Below are positions 10,108 through 21,404 of a stretch of DNA of 64,000 nt, in pieces; the first letter of the stretch is position 1, and every line of letters starts with the position of its first letter. Location of the stretch: the NCBI GenBank assembly GCA_013287915.1, contig JABDCX010000002.1, forward strand, positions 37,187-101,186, read 5' to 3'. The DNA is from Chlamydiota bacterium (GTDB lineage Bacteria; Chlamydiota; Chlamydiia; Chlamydiales; Parachlamydiaceae). The notes under the pieces are model-generated. The model was not told the DNA's origin. It searched no databases and saw only the letters and a list, made by a program, of their open reading frames with translations. The position numbers were made by a program, and so were the translations under genes.

Positions 10108-10635
10108 CTATGGGTTGTAAGTTTGTTTGATTTTGCGCAGGTAGGGCTCTAGAGCTTCTCGCTCAGGGCCTTTGATGCGGTCGATGTAAAGAACGCCATT
10201 GATGTGATCGTTCTCGTGTAGAAAAATCCGTGCTCGCAACTCTGTCAATTCCTGCACGAACCGATTGCCATGGATGTCTGTGGCCTCGATTTTAATCGAA
10301 AAAGGCCGGGTGACTTGGCCGTGAATTTTTGGAAGAGAGAGGCACGCTTCACTGCGCGTCCACGTCTCGTCGCTATAGGATAAAATTTTCGGGTTGATGT
10401 ATACCATCGTTGGTTCATAGACCCACTCTTTAGCCGCATTTTGATACACATCTTTAATCAGAAAAAGAGCCAAATCTTGGAAGACTTGAGGCGCGGCAAG
10501 ACCACAACCGTCGTGTGCAACGAGCGTTTCTTCCATGTCGGCGATCAGCTGCAAAAGGGTCGCATCGATCGCTTCGACGCGCTTGCATTTTTTGCGTAAA
10601 AAGGGGTTGCCGTAGTAGGCTACAGGAAGTTTCAT
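10108..10635 (-). CDS. def: Peptide deformylase
   Basis: GCGLAAPQV, EACLSLP and HENDHINGVLYIDRI motifs. Start reassigned to MKLPVAYYG. Confidence 0.93.
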   Translation of the reverse strand: MKLPVAYYGNPFLRKKCKRVEAIDATLLQLIADMEETLVAHDGCGLAAPQVFQDLALFLIKDVYQNAAKEWVYEPTMVYINPKILSYSDETWTRSEACLSLPKIHGQVTRPFSIKIEATDIHGNRFVQELTELRARIFLHENDHINGVLYIDRIKGPEREALEPYLRKIKQTYNP

Positions 10636-10795
10636 CTCTACCTTAATTGTATAGAGTATTATAACATTTGGAAAGCGAATAGGCAAGAGTGAATTTTACC
10701 CTAGAACCGGACCCTACAGCTTCTTGTACCCTTTGTGGGATATCTGTCAGGGGGCGTACGATCGTTGACGGGCAAAAAGCCTTTTGTTGCACAGG
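10591..10795. repeat. Direct repeat copy 1: def start / divergent promoter / P-ATPase 5' end
   Basis: About 200 bp closely similar to 11526-11719, from tttgcgtaaaaaggggttgccgtagtaggc to gggcaaaaagccttttgttgcacagg. Confidence 0.92.
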
Positions 10796-10808
10796 CGGCT
10801 CAAGTTGA
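10689..10808 (+). pseudogene. Truncated 39-codon duplicate of the P-type ATPase N-terminus
   Basis: MNFTLEPDPTASCTLCGISVRGRTIVDGQKAFCCTGGSS*; nearly identical to the first 36 residues of the gene at 11613. Confidence 0.85.
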
Positions 10809-10819
10809 TAAAGCTCGTT

Positions 10820-11158
10820 TTATAGCTCTTTTAGAATTGAGTGAATTTGCTTTTTCAATTTTGGGATCTCATTTGTTAGGACTCTCCATGTCAGATCAAG
10901 GTCTACTCCGAAATACTTGTGTATGAGTATGTCTCTCATGCCTGCAATATTTTTCCATGCAACTTCTGGAAATTTCTTTTTAAAATTGTCTGGTAAATTT
11001 TTGATAGCTTCTCCAATAATTTCTAACCGTCTGATTAGCGAGTCTTGAAGTTGGATGGAATTTTTAAAGCTCTCAAATGTTTGATCTGCAATATACAGCT
11101 CTATAAGCTCAATACATTCAAAAATGTGTTCTAAAAATACCTTCGTGTCTTTTTTCAT
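10820..11158 (-). CDS. hepT: HEPN-domain (DUF86/HepT-like) ribonuclease toxin
   Basis: Conserved R-x4-H-x-Y motif (RDILIHKY). 4 bp overlap with the upstream MNT gene. Confidence 0.88.
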   Translation of the reverse strand: MKKDTKVFLEHIFECIELIELYIADQTFESFKNSIQLQDSLIRRLEIIGEAIKNLPDNFKKKFPEVAWKNIAGMRDILIHKYFGVDLDLTWRVLTNEIPKLKKQIHSILKEL

Positions 11159-11442
11159 AAAATTATGATCTGCTCTGCTAAAATGCGATCGCGAAGTAGT
11201 GGATGTAAGGAATTATAAGTAATTAGATCTACATGCTTTCCAAGACTCTCTTCCAGTTGGATTTTTAAAGCAGCAAGATCAAGCAGGCTTTTTTTCTTTC
11301 CTTTGAATTCGATCAGCAGGTCGATATCGCTATCTTTTGTGGCATCTCCTCTTGCAAATGAGCCGAAAAGAGCGGCACGTTTCACTCCACTCTCGATCAA
11401 TATTTTAGAAATGGATTTTTTTGTATTGAGCGATAAATTCAT
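11155..11442 (-). CDS. mntA: MNT-domain minimal nucleotidyltransferase antitoxin
   Basis: GSFARGDATKDSDIDLLIEF (GSx10DxD). Start reassigned to MNLSLNTKKS. Confidence 0.88.
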   Translation of the reverse strand: MNLSLNTKKSISKILIESGVKRAALFGSFARGDATKDSDIDLLIEFKGKKKSLLDLAALKIQLEESLGKHVDLITYNSLHPLLRDRILAEQIIIL

Positions 11443-11507
11443 AAGTACCTCTAGCTTCAAAAAATAGCATCGTGCGGATTTTGGAGCAAGCAAGGCTTTG
11501 TGGTGAT

Positions 11508-11570
11508 TTATGTAACGAGGCTCATTTTGCGTAAAAAGGGGTTGCCGTAGTAGGCTACAGGTAGCTTCAT
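11508..11570 (-). pseudogene. Truncated duplicate of the def N-terminus
   Basis: MKLPVAYYGNPFLRKMSLVT*; the first 15 residues match Def. Confidence 0.8.
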
Positions 11571-11719
11571 ATCTCCTTAATTGTAGAACATTCTGAAAGC
11601 GAATAGGCAAGAGTGAATTTTACCCTAGAACAGGACCCTACAGCTTCTTGTACCCTTTGTGGGATATCTGTTAGGGGGCGTACGATCCTCGACGGGCAAA
11701 AAGCCTTTTGTTGCACAGG
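11526..11719. repeat. Direct repeat copy 2 of the def/P-ATPase intergenic region
   Basis: See 10591-10795. Confidence 0.92.
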
Positions 11720-14003
11720 GTGTCATGCTGTGCATCAGATTTTGCAAGTCAGGGATCAGCTTCGGAACGTGCGAGAGCAACCTTTATTTTTGCAAGCGGT
11801 GCAAGCTGGGCTCATTTCGAACCCCCAAATTTTAGAGGAAATTCGAAGGGAACGGCAGGCCCTACCCGAAGGAGAGAGGGTTAAATTCCATATCGAAGTG
11901 AAAGAGATGTGGTGCCCTTCGTGCGCAGAAATCATCCGCCTGATGCTCATGCGGCAAAAAGGGGTGATTAACTGCGTCATCGACTATACGACCGATTTTG
12001 CCTCGATCGAATTTCAGCCCCGCATGGTCTCTAAAGAGGCGGTTTTATCTCTTATTAATAGGCTAGGATACATCGCGACCCCACTTACGATCGCAGATGA
12101 AAAGCCCGTCAGCCGCGATTTGTACTTGCGCTTTGGCGTAGCCGCCTTTTGCGCAGTGAATATCATGATGCTGGCGTATCCTCTTTATTCCACCTATTTC
12201 TACTTCGATGGGGAGGGATATGGCTTGCTCTTTGCTTGGCTGTCAGGTGGATTGGCTCTGCCTGTTCTTCTCTATTCTGCCTGGCCGATCTGGCGCCGCC
12301 TCTACCACAGCTTGCGCGAAGGGATCATGGGGATGGAACTGTTAATCGCGATCGGATCGACAGCGGCTGTGATCGTCTCTTCTATTCACCTATTTCAAGG
12401 GTCAACGGAAGTATATTTCGATTCCTTAAGCGCATTAATCGCCTTTTCATTGCTTGGCAAAATGATCGAGTCGAAAGCGAAATTTTCGGCAAAGCACTCC
12501 TTACTAAAGCTCGTCCGCTCTTCCCCAAGACGTGGCCGCAAAGCGTTTCCCGACGGATCTATGGCCTTTGTGGCTCTCAAGGAGGTCTCAAAAGGGGATC
12601 GTCTCGTCGTGTGCCCCGGAGAAAAAATTCCCCTAGATGGCATTGTAGCAGAGGGTGAGGGGGCATGCGATGAATCGGTGATGACTGGAGAGGTCGTTCC
12701 AGTCGTTAAGAAAAAGGGGAGTGCACTTTTGGCAGGCACTGTATTGGTGCAAGGGTCTTTGACCATTCAAGTGACCTGCGGTGAAGAGGAAACGGCTCTG
12801 TGCCGCATCATGGAGATGATTGAGCAAGGGATCAGTCACAAGGCTGTCTATACGCGAGCCGCTGATGCGGTAGTGCGCTGGTTTGTGCCCGGCGTTTTAT
12901 CGCTCGCTTTTTTGACAGGCGTTATCGTTTATGGAACTTCTTTGGATAGTGGTGAGGCCTTTCTTAGGGTTTTATCGCTGTTGCTCATTGCCTGTCCTTG
13001 TGCAATTGGGATTGCCGCTCCGACGGCGGAATCTTATTTGCTCAATGCCTTGAGCTCCCTTGGTGTAATTGTCCGAAATCGGGGAGTGTTGCCTTCATTA
13101 GGGCGTGAAACGGTGCTCATTTTCGACAAAACGGGAACGGTGACGGAAGGGCGCTACCAACTCCTGAGTGGGGATGAGTTGTTGTCTCTGCAAGACAGTC
13201 AGGCCATTGGTCAACTCGCTTCTCGTTCTAACCACCCGATCGCTTGCGCCATCTCTTCTGCGTTTGGCACGGAAGCTTCGTTGCAAATTGAGGCATTTGA
13301 AGAGGTTGTTGGAAATGGTCTTCGCGCTTCCATCGATGGCGTTTTGTATCGGTTGGGCTCGTTGCGCTTTTTAAAAAGCGAGGGCATTATTTGTCGAGAA
13401 ATTGCTGAACATGCGCCTATGTCTAGTTGTGCCTACATGGCTCGTGAAGGTGTTTTCTTGGGGGCTTTGCACCTCGGCGATCGGGTGCGACCTGGGATGG
13501 CAGAGCTGATTGCTTCTTTAAAACCAGCCAAAACACTTCTCCTTTCTGGCGATGGGGAAAGCACGGTAGCCTCTGTTGCGCGCTTGTGTGGGTTTGACGC
13601 GTGGCATTCCAATTGTACCCCCTTTGAAAAAAGACAAGTCGTCGAACAAATGAAACGGGAAGGTGCTGTTGTCTGCATGGTTGGAGATGGAGTAAACGAC
13701 TCTTTAGCTCTTACTGAAGCCGATGTTGGCATTTCAGTCGTTTCTGCAACCGATATATCAATTCAAGTCTCCGATATTCTTCTCACAACAGACCGCCTTG
13801 CTGTCATCTCACAGCTGCGAGGGCTCGGGCGCTTTGGGCAAACGCTCATCAAACAAAATCTCTTCTGGGCATTTGCCTACAATGTCATTGGCATAGGATT
13901 AGCGATGTTTGGCTTCCTCACCCCGATTTTTTCGGCTTTTGCGATGTCTATCAGTAGCCTAACTGTTCTTTTCAATGCCAAGCGCCTCAAATCGATACAA
14001 TAG
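11613..14003 (+). CDS. Heavy-metal (P1B) translocating ATPase with N-terminal Cys-rich metal-binding domain, FixI/CcoI-like architecture
   Basis: CTLCGISV...CCTGCHAVHQI, MWCPSCAEI, CPCAIGIAAPTA, DKTGTVTEG, GDGVNDSLAL. Confidence 0.92.
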   Translation: MNFTLEQDPTASCTLCGISVRGRTILDGQKAFCCTGCHAVHQILQVRDQLRNVREQPLFLQAVQAGLISNPQILEEIRRERQALPEGERVKFHIEVKEMWCPSCAEIIRLMLMRQKGVINCVIDYTTDFASIEFQPRMVSKEAVLSLINRLGYIATPLTIADEKPVSRDLYLRFGVAAFCAVNIMMLAYPLYSTYFYFDGEGYGLLFAWLSGGLALPVLLYSAWPIWRRLYHSLREGIMGMELLIAIGSTAAVIVSSIHLFQGSTEVYFDSLSALIAFSLLGKMIESKAKFSAKHSLLKLVRSSPRRGRKAFPDGSMAFVALKEVSKGDRLVVCPGEKIPLDGIVAEGEGACDESVMTGEVVPVVKKKGSALLAGTVLVQGSLTIQVTCGEEETALCRIMEMIEQGISHKAVYTRAADAVVRWFVPGVLSLAFLTGVIVYGTSLDSGEAFLRVLSLLLIACPCAIGIAAPTAESYLLNALSSLGVIVRNRGVLPSLGRETVLIFDKTGTVTEGRYQLLSGDELLSLQDSQAIGQLASRSNHPIACAISSAFGTEASLQIEAFEEVVGNGLRASIDGVLYRLGSLRFLKSEGIICREIAEHAPMSSCAYMAREGVFLGALHLGDRVRPGMAELIASLKPAKTLLLSGDGESTVASVARLCGFDAWHSNCTPFEKRQVVEQMKREGAVVCMVGDGVNDSLALTEADVGISVVSATDISIQVSDILLTTDRLAVISQLRGLGRFGQTLIKQNLFWAFAYNVIGIGLAMFGFLTPIFSAFAMSISSLTVLFNAKRLKSIQ

Positions 14004-14054
14004 AGTTTACTTATGATGGCGTAATGATAACCCCGGCTATAAAGCTCAAATCTT

Positions 14055-14843
14055 TTATTTCTGTAAGGGGTCATCATGGGTTATAGTTCCGACCAGGTTG
14101 CCTTTTTCGAAAAGACCTTCAATCACTTCACCACTGGAAAGGGTCAACTTCCCGGGTCCATGAAAATCATCGTTTTGGAACATCCCTTCATAACGCTTAT
14201 AACTCTGATTGTTTTTCCAGGTGTAGGTTCCTGCACCATTCATCCGTCCATCTGTAAAGACACCTTCCGCGACATCTCCGCTTAGATATTCAATTCTTCC
14301 TTTACCATGGGATTTACCTGCTTTGAACGTGCACCACAGCACAGCTTTGCCGGGGATTTTTTTTATGCCATAGCCGTTTGGAAGATTGTTGTTGTCGCAA
14401 GGACCTGCATATGTGGTGTTGTCTCTGAGCTTGATTTCTCGTGCTACCAAGAGGAAATGGGAAGCTCCAATGATTTGGCCATTCAAGCGTACAGATGCAG
14501 CGACGACATTGTTTTTTAAAGCGGGATTGGGAAAGGCTTGTATTTCTGTTTGTCCATTTGGAGGATTGATGGGAATAATATAGCTTCCAGCCTCATCGGG
14601 GCACATTCTTATCAAAGTCGCTTTGATTTTTTCGTAATCGACGCCTGCGTTTGATCGGCAAGGGATGTGGTTATTTTGGCAGGCTTGGCTACAGATGTTA
14701 GCAAAGAGGCAGCGGGCACACGCGTAAAGTTTATCGCATGTTGTTGGGGGCGTTCCATTTGGCTTCACATAAGAGACAGGGCCCTTTTCTATCGCAAAGC
14801 AAACGGTACAACAAGGAGTCAGGGACAAACCGGTTTTCAGCAT
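14055..14843 (-). CDS. MYND-like zinc finger plus MORN-repeat protein
   Basis: N-terminus CTVC...CARCLFANICSQACQNNHIPC. C-terminus has repeats such as KSHGKGRIEYLSGDVAEGVFTDGRMNGAGTYTW and YEGMFQNDDFHGPGKLTLSSGEVIEGLF. Confidence 0.8.
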   Translation of the reverse strand: MLKTGLSLTPCCTVCFAIEKGPVSYVKPNGTPPTTCDKLYACARCLFANICSQACQNNHIPCRSNAGVDYEKIKATLIRMCPDEAGSYIIPINPPNGQTEIQAFPNPALKNNVVAASVRLNGQIIGASHFLLVAREIKLRDNTTYAGPCDNNNLPNGYGIKKIPGKAVLWCTFKAGKSHGKGRIEYLSGDVAEGVFTDGRMNGAGTYTWKNNQSYKRYEGMFQNDDFHGPGKLTLSSGEVIEGLFEKGNLVGTITHDDPLQK

Positions 14844-14855
14844 TGTAGTGTCTCG

Positions 14856-15881
14856 CTATGCCCAGTCGAGAATGACTTTGCCGCAGTTGCCAGCTTTCAT
14901 GCATTCGAAGCCTTTTTGGAACTCAGCAACGGGGAAACGATGTGTGATGATAGGCGCGACATCCAATCCACTTTCAATCATGTGGATCATTTGGTACCAG
15001 GTATTGAAGATTTCTCTTCCGTATATCCCTTTGATATTAAGCATTTTAAATATGATGAGATCCATGTCGATGGTGCATTGTTGCGGGAAAATGCCGAGGA
15101 GGGCAATCTTGCCGCCCGTTTGAGCCTCTTCTAGCTGGCTGTTGAGGCCACTTGGATGGCCTGACATTTCGAAACCAACCGAGAATCCTCCATACAAATT
15201 CATCGATTTGACTGCTTCTGAAAGAGAAGTCTTTTCAATGTTAATCGCGTGAGTGGCTCCCATTTTTACGGCAAGTTCGAGGCGGTAGGGGTTGCGGTCG
15301 GTGATGACGATTTTGCGTGCACCGGCTTTTTTGGCAATTGCTACAGACATGATTCCGATCGGGCCCGCGCCCGTGATAAGAACATCTTCGCCGATGAGGG
15401 AAAAGGAGAGGGCGGTGTGGGCGGCATTGCCCAAAGGGTCTAAGATCGAAGCGATATCGTCAGGAATAGAAGGGGAGAGTAAAAAGACGTTTTCTGCAGG
15501 GATGTGAAAATATTCAGCAAAGCAACCGTGGCGGTTGACTCCAACGCCTTGTGTATTTGGACAGAGGTGGCGCTTACCCGTTAAACACTGGTAACACGTC
15601 CCACACGTCAAGTGACCTTCGCCACTGACGCGATCGCCTACTTTTAGGTGAGTGACTTCATGACCGACTTTGGCAATTTCCCCGACAAATTCGTGGCCGA
15701 CAACCATGGGAACAGGGATCGTTTTGCGTGCCCAGTCGTCCCATTTATAGATGTGTAGATCGGTGCCACAGATCGAGGTTTTTTTTGTTTTGATCAACAC
15801 CTCGTGCGGAGCAATTTCAGGGACGGGAACTTCTTCGAGCCAAAGACCTTCTTGTGGAAGTTTTTTTACTAAAGCTTTCAT
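14856..15881 (-). CDS. tdh: L-threonine 3-dehydrogenase
   Basis: Zn-MDR family: [43 protein letters not shown]; next to kbl. Confidence 0.93.
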   Translation of the reverse strand: MKALVKKLPQEGLWLEEVPVPEIAPHEVLIKTKKTSICGTDLHIYKWDDWARKTIPVPMVVGHEFVGEIAKVGHEVTHLKVGDRVSGEGHLTCGTCYQCLTGKRHLCPNTQGVGVNRHGCFAEYFHIPAENVFLLSPSIPDDIASILDPLGNAAHTALSFSLIGEDVLITGAGPIGIMSVAIAKKAGARKIVITDRNPYRLELAVKMGATHAINIEKTSLSEAVKSMNLYGGFSVGFEMSGHPSGLNSQLEEAQTGGKIALLGIFPQQCTIDMDLIIFKMLNIKGIYGREIFNTWYQMIHMIESGLDVAPIITHRFPVAEFQKGFECMKAGNCGKVILDWA

Positions 15882-15948
15882 GAATCACTCCTGATTTTAA
15901 AAGAGCCGATTATAATTCATTCCATAATTAAGCGAAATTAATAAAAAA

Positions 15949-17157
15949 TTATATCACACTTAGTTCCTTCCCGACCCGGATGAAAGCCTCTGTTGCTGCA
16001 TCGATCTCTTCCGTCGTATGGGCAGAGGAGAGTTGCGTTCGAATGCGCGCTTCCCCTTGAGGCACGACTGGGTAGCTAAATCCAATCACGTAAATTCCCT
16101 CTTCAAGGAGGCGAGAGGCCATATTTTTGGCGAGTTTAGCGTCGCCGAGCATAATCGGGATAATGGGGTGATCCCCTGGAACAAGGTTAAATCCGGCAGC
16201 GCTCATTTTTTTGCGGAAGTGTTGGCTGTTTTGGTGGAGTTTTTGCCTCATCCGATCTCCTTCAGCTGATTCGACGATGTCGAGAACTGCTAAAGAGGCT
16301 GCTGAGATGCTGGGAGCAAGCGCATTTGAGAAGAGATAGGGTCTTGAGCGTTGACGGAGCCACTCAATGACCTCTTTTTTGCCTGAGACATAGCCTCCGG
16401 AAGCGCCGCCGAGCGCTTTTCCAAGTGTGCCTGTGATGATATCGATCTTTCCCATGACATCGCAATATTCAGGGGTTCCGCGTCCATGCTTCCCTAAAAA
16501 TCCTGTCGCATGGCAATCGTCGATCATGATTAAGGCGCGGTACTTCTTTGCAAGGTCACAGATTTCTTTCAATTTTGCAATCGTTCCATTCATCGAAAAA
16601 ACGCCATCTGTTGCGATCAGCCGATAGCGAGCAGATTGCGAAGCTTTGAGTTGCGCTTCAAGATCTTCTAAATCGTTATTTTTATAACGGAGGCGCTGCG
16701 CTTTGCACAAACGGATCCCATCGATGATGCTCGCGTGGTTGAGGGCGTCGCTGATGACTGCGTCTTCTGCTCCGAGGAGTGTTTCGAAAAGACCGCCATT
16801 GGCATCGAAACAGGAGGAGTAGAGGATCGTATCTTCTGTGCCAAGAAATTTCGAAAGACGCTCTTCTAATTGCTTGTGCGGAGTTTGGGTGCCGCAGATG
16901 AATCGGACAGACGCCATTCCAAACCCATAAGAATGGTAGCTTTTCTTGGCAGCTTCCATCACGCGCGGGTCATTGGCAAGCCCTAGATAATTGTTCGCAC
17001 AAAAGTTGATGACATGGCGCCCATTTGCAAGTGAAATCTCGGGCTGTTGTTGTGAGGCAATGACCCGTTCTTCTTTGTAGAGCCCCTGCTCTTTGAGTTC
17101 AGCAAGCTGTTTGCGTAGATTTTCGTACATCTCCATGCGCGTCCTCTCCTTTTGCAT
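15949..17157 (-). CDS. kbl: Glycine C-acetyltransferase (2-amino-3-ketobutyrate CoA ligase)
   Basis: [66 protein letters not shown]. The true start is probably an internal Met near 17130-17136. Confidence 0.94.
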   Translation of the reverse strand: MQKERTRMEMYENLRKQLAELKEQGLYKEERVIASQQQPEISLANGRHVINFCANNYLGLANDPRVMEAAKKSYHSYGFGMASVRFICGTQTPHKQLEERLSKFLGTEDTILYSSCFDANGGLFETLLGAEDAVISDALNHASIIDGIRLCKAQRLRYKNNDLEDLEAQLKASQSARYRLIATDGVFSMNGTIAKLKEICDLAKKYRALIMIDDCHATGFLGKHGRGTPEYCDVMGKIDIITGTLGKALGGASGGYVSGKKEVIEWLRQRSRPYLFSNALAPSISAASLAVLDIVESAEGDRMRQKLHQNSQHFRKKMSAAGFNLVPGDHPIIPIMLGDAKLAKNMASRLLEEGIYVIGFSYPVVPQGEARIRTQLSSAHTTEEIDAATEAFIRVGKELSVI

Positions 17158-17197
17158 AAAGAAAAGGATACTACAGAATTAACACGAAAAAAACAAC

Positions 17198-18502
17198 CTA
17201 ATCTCTCTCAAGCCGCTTAGGCAAAGTAAGCAAGATGGCACCACCTAATAGATAGAGAAATATAATGGTGCTCATTCCCCAACGGAGGCTGCCTGTGTGA
17301 TATGAGACCCATCCATAGAGGAGCGGGCCGAAAAAAGCCGTTGCCTTTCCTGACAACATGTAAAATCCAAACATTTCGCGCCGCATGTGCACGGGCGCTA
17401 TGCGTGCCATCAGCGACCGGCTGGAAGCTTGTACGGGACCGACAAATAAACACATGAGAAGACCAACGAGCCAAAACTGCCATTTGTCGATGGCGATCAG
17501 CGCAAAGATGCCGGGGATAATGAGCCCTAAGAGCGAATAGAGAATTACCCGTTTGCTGCCCCATCGGTCATCTAAGCAGGCAAATACAGCGGCTCCAAGT
17601 CCGGCTGTCACGTTCATCGCGATGCCGAAGAGTAAGACCTCGTGCGGCTCCATCCCAAATACCGTTGCTGCATAGATGCCGCCAAAGGCAAAGAGGGTGG
17701 CAAGCCCATCGACGTAGAACATTTTAGCAATGAGAAAGCGGACGATGTCGCTATATTTCCCCACTTCCAAAATCGTCTGCCAAAGTTGTTTAACGCCATC
17801 CATCGCCGCTTGCCTAAATGGCTTTTGAGCCGGAGGAGAGGCCGGTGTAAAGAGAAATAGAGGCAACGCAAAAAGCGTATACCAAACTGCCACAAGGATG
17901 AAGGTTGCCCTAACGGGAAGTGCATCTTCCTGTGGCAGCGCAATCCAGGCACTCTCTTTGTTGAGGAATAACAGTAAGCACAAGACGAGCGCCAACATGC
18001 CCCCTGCATAACCCATTCCCCATCCCCAACCAGACCAGCGGCCGAGTTGTGAAGCGGGGGCAAGTTCAGGAAGCATAGCATTATAAAAGATGTAGGCGCC
18101 TTCAGCCCCGATTGCTCCGATTCCCACTGTCCATAAAGCTAACCAAAAATAGTGAGGATCGGGAAGGACAAACCACATCAACAAAGTGGGAACGACACAA
18201 ATGGCCGTGAAAGTACCAAGCCATATTTTCCGCGATCCACCTTGATCGGCAATCGCACCAAAGAAGGGGCTGATGACAGCGACAACGAAAGCAGAAAGAC
18301 CTGTAATAGTGCCCCAAGCTGCTGCGCCTGTCGCAGGATTGGGGGCGACTGTGTTCACAAAATAGGCAGCAAACACAAAGGTTTGGATCACTGCTGCAAA
18401 GGCGCTATTTGCCCAGTCGTAAAACGACCACGCAATAAGCGGTAGCAAGCCTGTTTGTGTTTTTGATTTCACTGTACCATCTTCTGAACAGCTCAGCGAC
18501 AT
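17198..18502 (-). CDS. MFS transporter, UMF1/Atg22-like family
   Basis: AWSFYDWANSAFAAVIQTFVFAAYF, about 12 hydrophobic segments. Confidence 0.88.
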   Translation of the reverse strand: MSLSCSEDGTVKSKTQTGLLPLIAWSFYDWANSAFAAVIQTFVFAAYFVNTVAPNPATGAAAWGTITGLSAFVVAVISPFFGAIADQGGSRKIWLGTFTAICVVPTLLMWFVLPDPHYFWLALWTVGIGAIGAEGAYIFYNAMLPELAPASQLGRWSGWGWGMGYAGGMLALVLCLLLFLNKESAWIALPQEDALPVRATFILVAVWYTLFALPLFLFTPASPPAQKPFRQAAMDGVKQLWQTILEVGKYSDIVRFLIAKMFYVDGLATLFAFGGIYAATVFGMEPHEVLLFGIAMNVTAGLGAAVFACLDDRWGSKRVILYSLLGLIIPGIFALIAIDKWQFWLVGLLMCLFVGPVQASSRSLMARIAPVHMRREMFGFYMLSGKATAFFGPLLYGWVSYHTGSLRWGMSTIIFLYLLGGAILLTLPKRLERD

Positions 18503-18505
18503 CGA

Positions 18506-18655
18506 TCATTTTCCGATGAGCAGCAAAATCCCCGCAACGAGTGCCAATACCCCTAAGACAACTGCAGGAATCGCAATTGAAAAGAGGGTCGTGACCCCAA
18601 TCAGAATTAGATATACAGCCAAACAAATATTTCCAATGCTTCCACCAAATTTCAT
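18506..18655 (-). CDS. Small membrane protein, 49 aa
   Basis: MKFGGSIGNICLAVYLILIGVTTLFSIAIPAVVLGVLALVAGILLLIGK*; GGAGA ribosome site upstream of ATG. Missed by the ORF track cutoff. Confidence 0.75.
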   Translation of the reverse strand: MKFGGSIGNICLAVYLILIGVTTLFSIAIPAVVLGVLALVAGILLLIGK

Positions 18656-18668
18656 ACCAATCTCCCAT

Positions 18669-18845
18669 GTTAGACCCCTGATTGTGACCCATCAACGCCC
18701 AATCTCAAAATTCCCGATTTGTCGGGATTCGAGCCTGAATTTTCGCCTACTTTATCAAAGTATGTCAAAAATTCAGGCTCAAATCCGGTCAAAACCGGGC
18801 TCTTTTGACCTTGGGCATTGCTGGATCACAACCCGGGGTCAGGTT
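18669..18845. repeat. Nested palindromic element upstream of the rRNA operon
   Basis: Outer arms ttgtgacccatcaacgcccaa / ttgggcattgctggatcacaa. Inner hairpin gagcctgaattttcgcctacttt...aaagtatgtcaaaaattcaggctc. Confidence 0.85.
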
Positions 18846-19103
18846 AAATTTTACAATAGTTGGCGCACCCAAATTTTGTCTAACAAAAAAGCGCTTGCGC
18901 AATATTCCCTCTTTAAGCTATCGTGGCAGTTTCCATCTCAATTTTGAGGGGGAATTCTCTGACCTCAGAGTCAGGGGCGTAAAGTTTGACAGCGATAAAA
19001 AGACAATGTACAAGCAAACAAATACCATAGAGCTTGTGCGCAGAAGTCATCGAAAGATGACGACTCGCATATTTTTATAATACTCAAGTTTTCAAGAGTT
19101 TAT

Positions 19104-20650
<1,547 letters not shown>

Positions 20651-20957
20651 AAGGACACGTCGCTATATTAAATAGCGTACGTAGGTTGGGCAAGCTCTAT
20701 GGGCTAATATTATAGGCTAGTACATTGTCTCTTTATCGCTGTTGAATTCTCGACAGGCAAATGAATCAAGATCTGGAGTGTGTCGTCTGGTTAACAGCCG
20801 GACGGCACACTCCACAAGCAAAGAAAGATTAAAGTAAAGTTTTGTAAAAAGCATCTTTATAATAACAAAATCACTGAACATCAATCGACGCTTGAAGAAT
20901 CTGAATTTCGAATTTGTTTTAACGCAAATTCGAAAAACTACATTATGGCGAAAAATG

Positions 20958-21122
20958 TAAGTGTTCGCCTGGGTCCAGGCCTTTCAAAATGGTGTTTGGG
21001 CGAGTAAGATGCGAAGAAATCGGCGAAATTAATAGTGGTATAAACTATTAATGAGCCGATTTCTAAAGCAGATTGCCGCCCAAACAAATTTTGGCATGGC
21101 CTATACCCGGGTGAACGCTTAC
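20958..21122 (+). other. Long hairpin in the 16S-23S spacer
   Basis: 45 nt arm taagtgttcgcctgggtccaggcc...gtttgggcg pairs with cgcccaaac...ggcctatacccgggtgaacgctta; inner stem agaaatcggc/gccgatttct. Confidence 0.85.
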
Positions 21123-21369
21123 ACAATTATACGTAGCTCAATTAGAGGTTGTAATGCACAACCTCTAGATTATAACTTTGATTTTATGGTCAAGTTAATA
21201 AGGGCTACTGGTGGATGCCTAGGCATCAACAGGCGATGAAGGACGCGATAACCTGCGAAAAGCTTCGGTGAGCTGGATAAAGCATTGACCCGGAGGTATC
21301 CGAATGGGGCAACCCTGCAGAGTAACCCTCTGTAATCCTCACTCTGAATTCATAGGAGGAGGAGGCGAC

Positions 21370-21404
<35 letters not shown>

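Noticed and set aside
10735-10926. 63 aa ORF in the duplicated region
   Set aside because: Out of frame with the duplicated ATPase 5' end; the real frame gives the 39-codon stub at 10689-10808.
20651-21186. tRNA genes in the 16S-23S spacer
   Set aside because: No cloverleaf or T-loop GGTTCRANYCC found; the stems present are long hairpins, not tRNAs.
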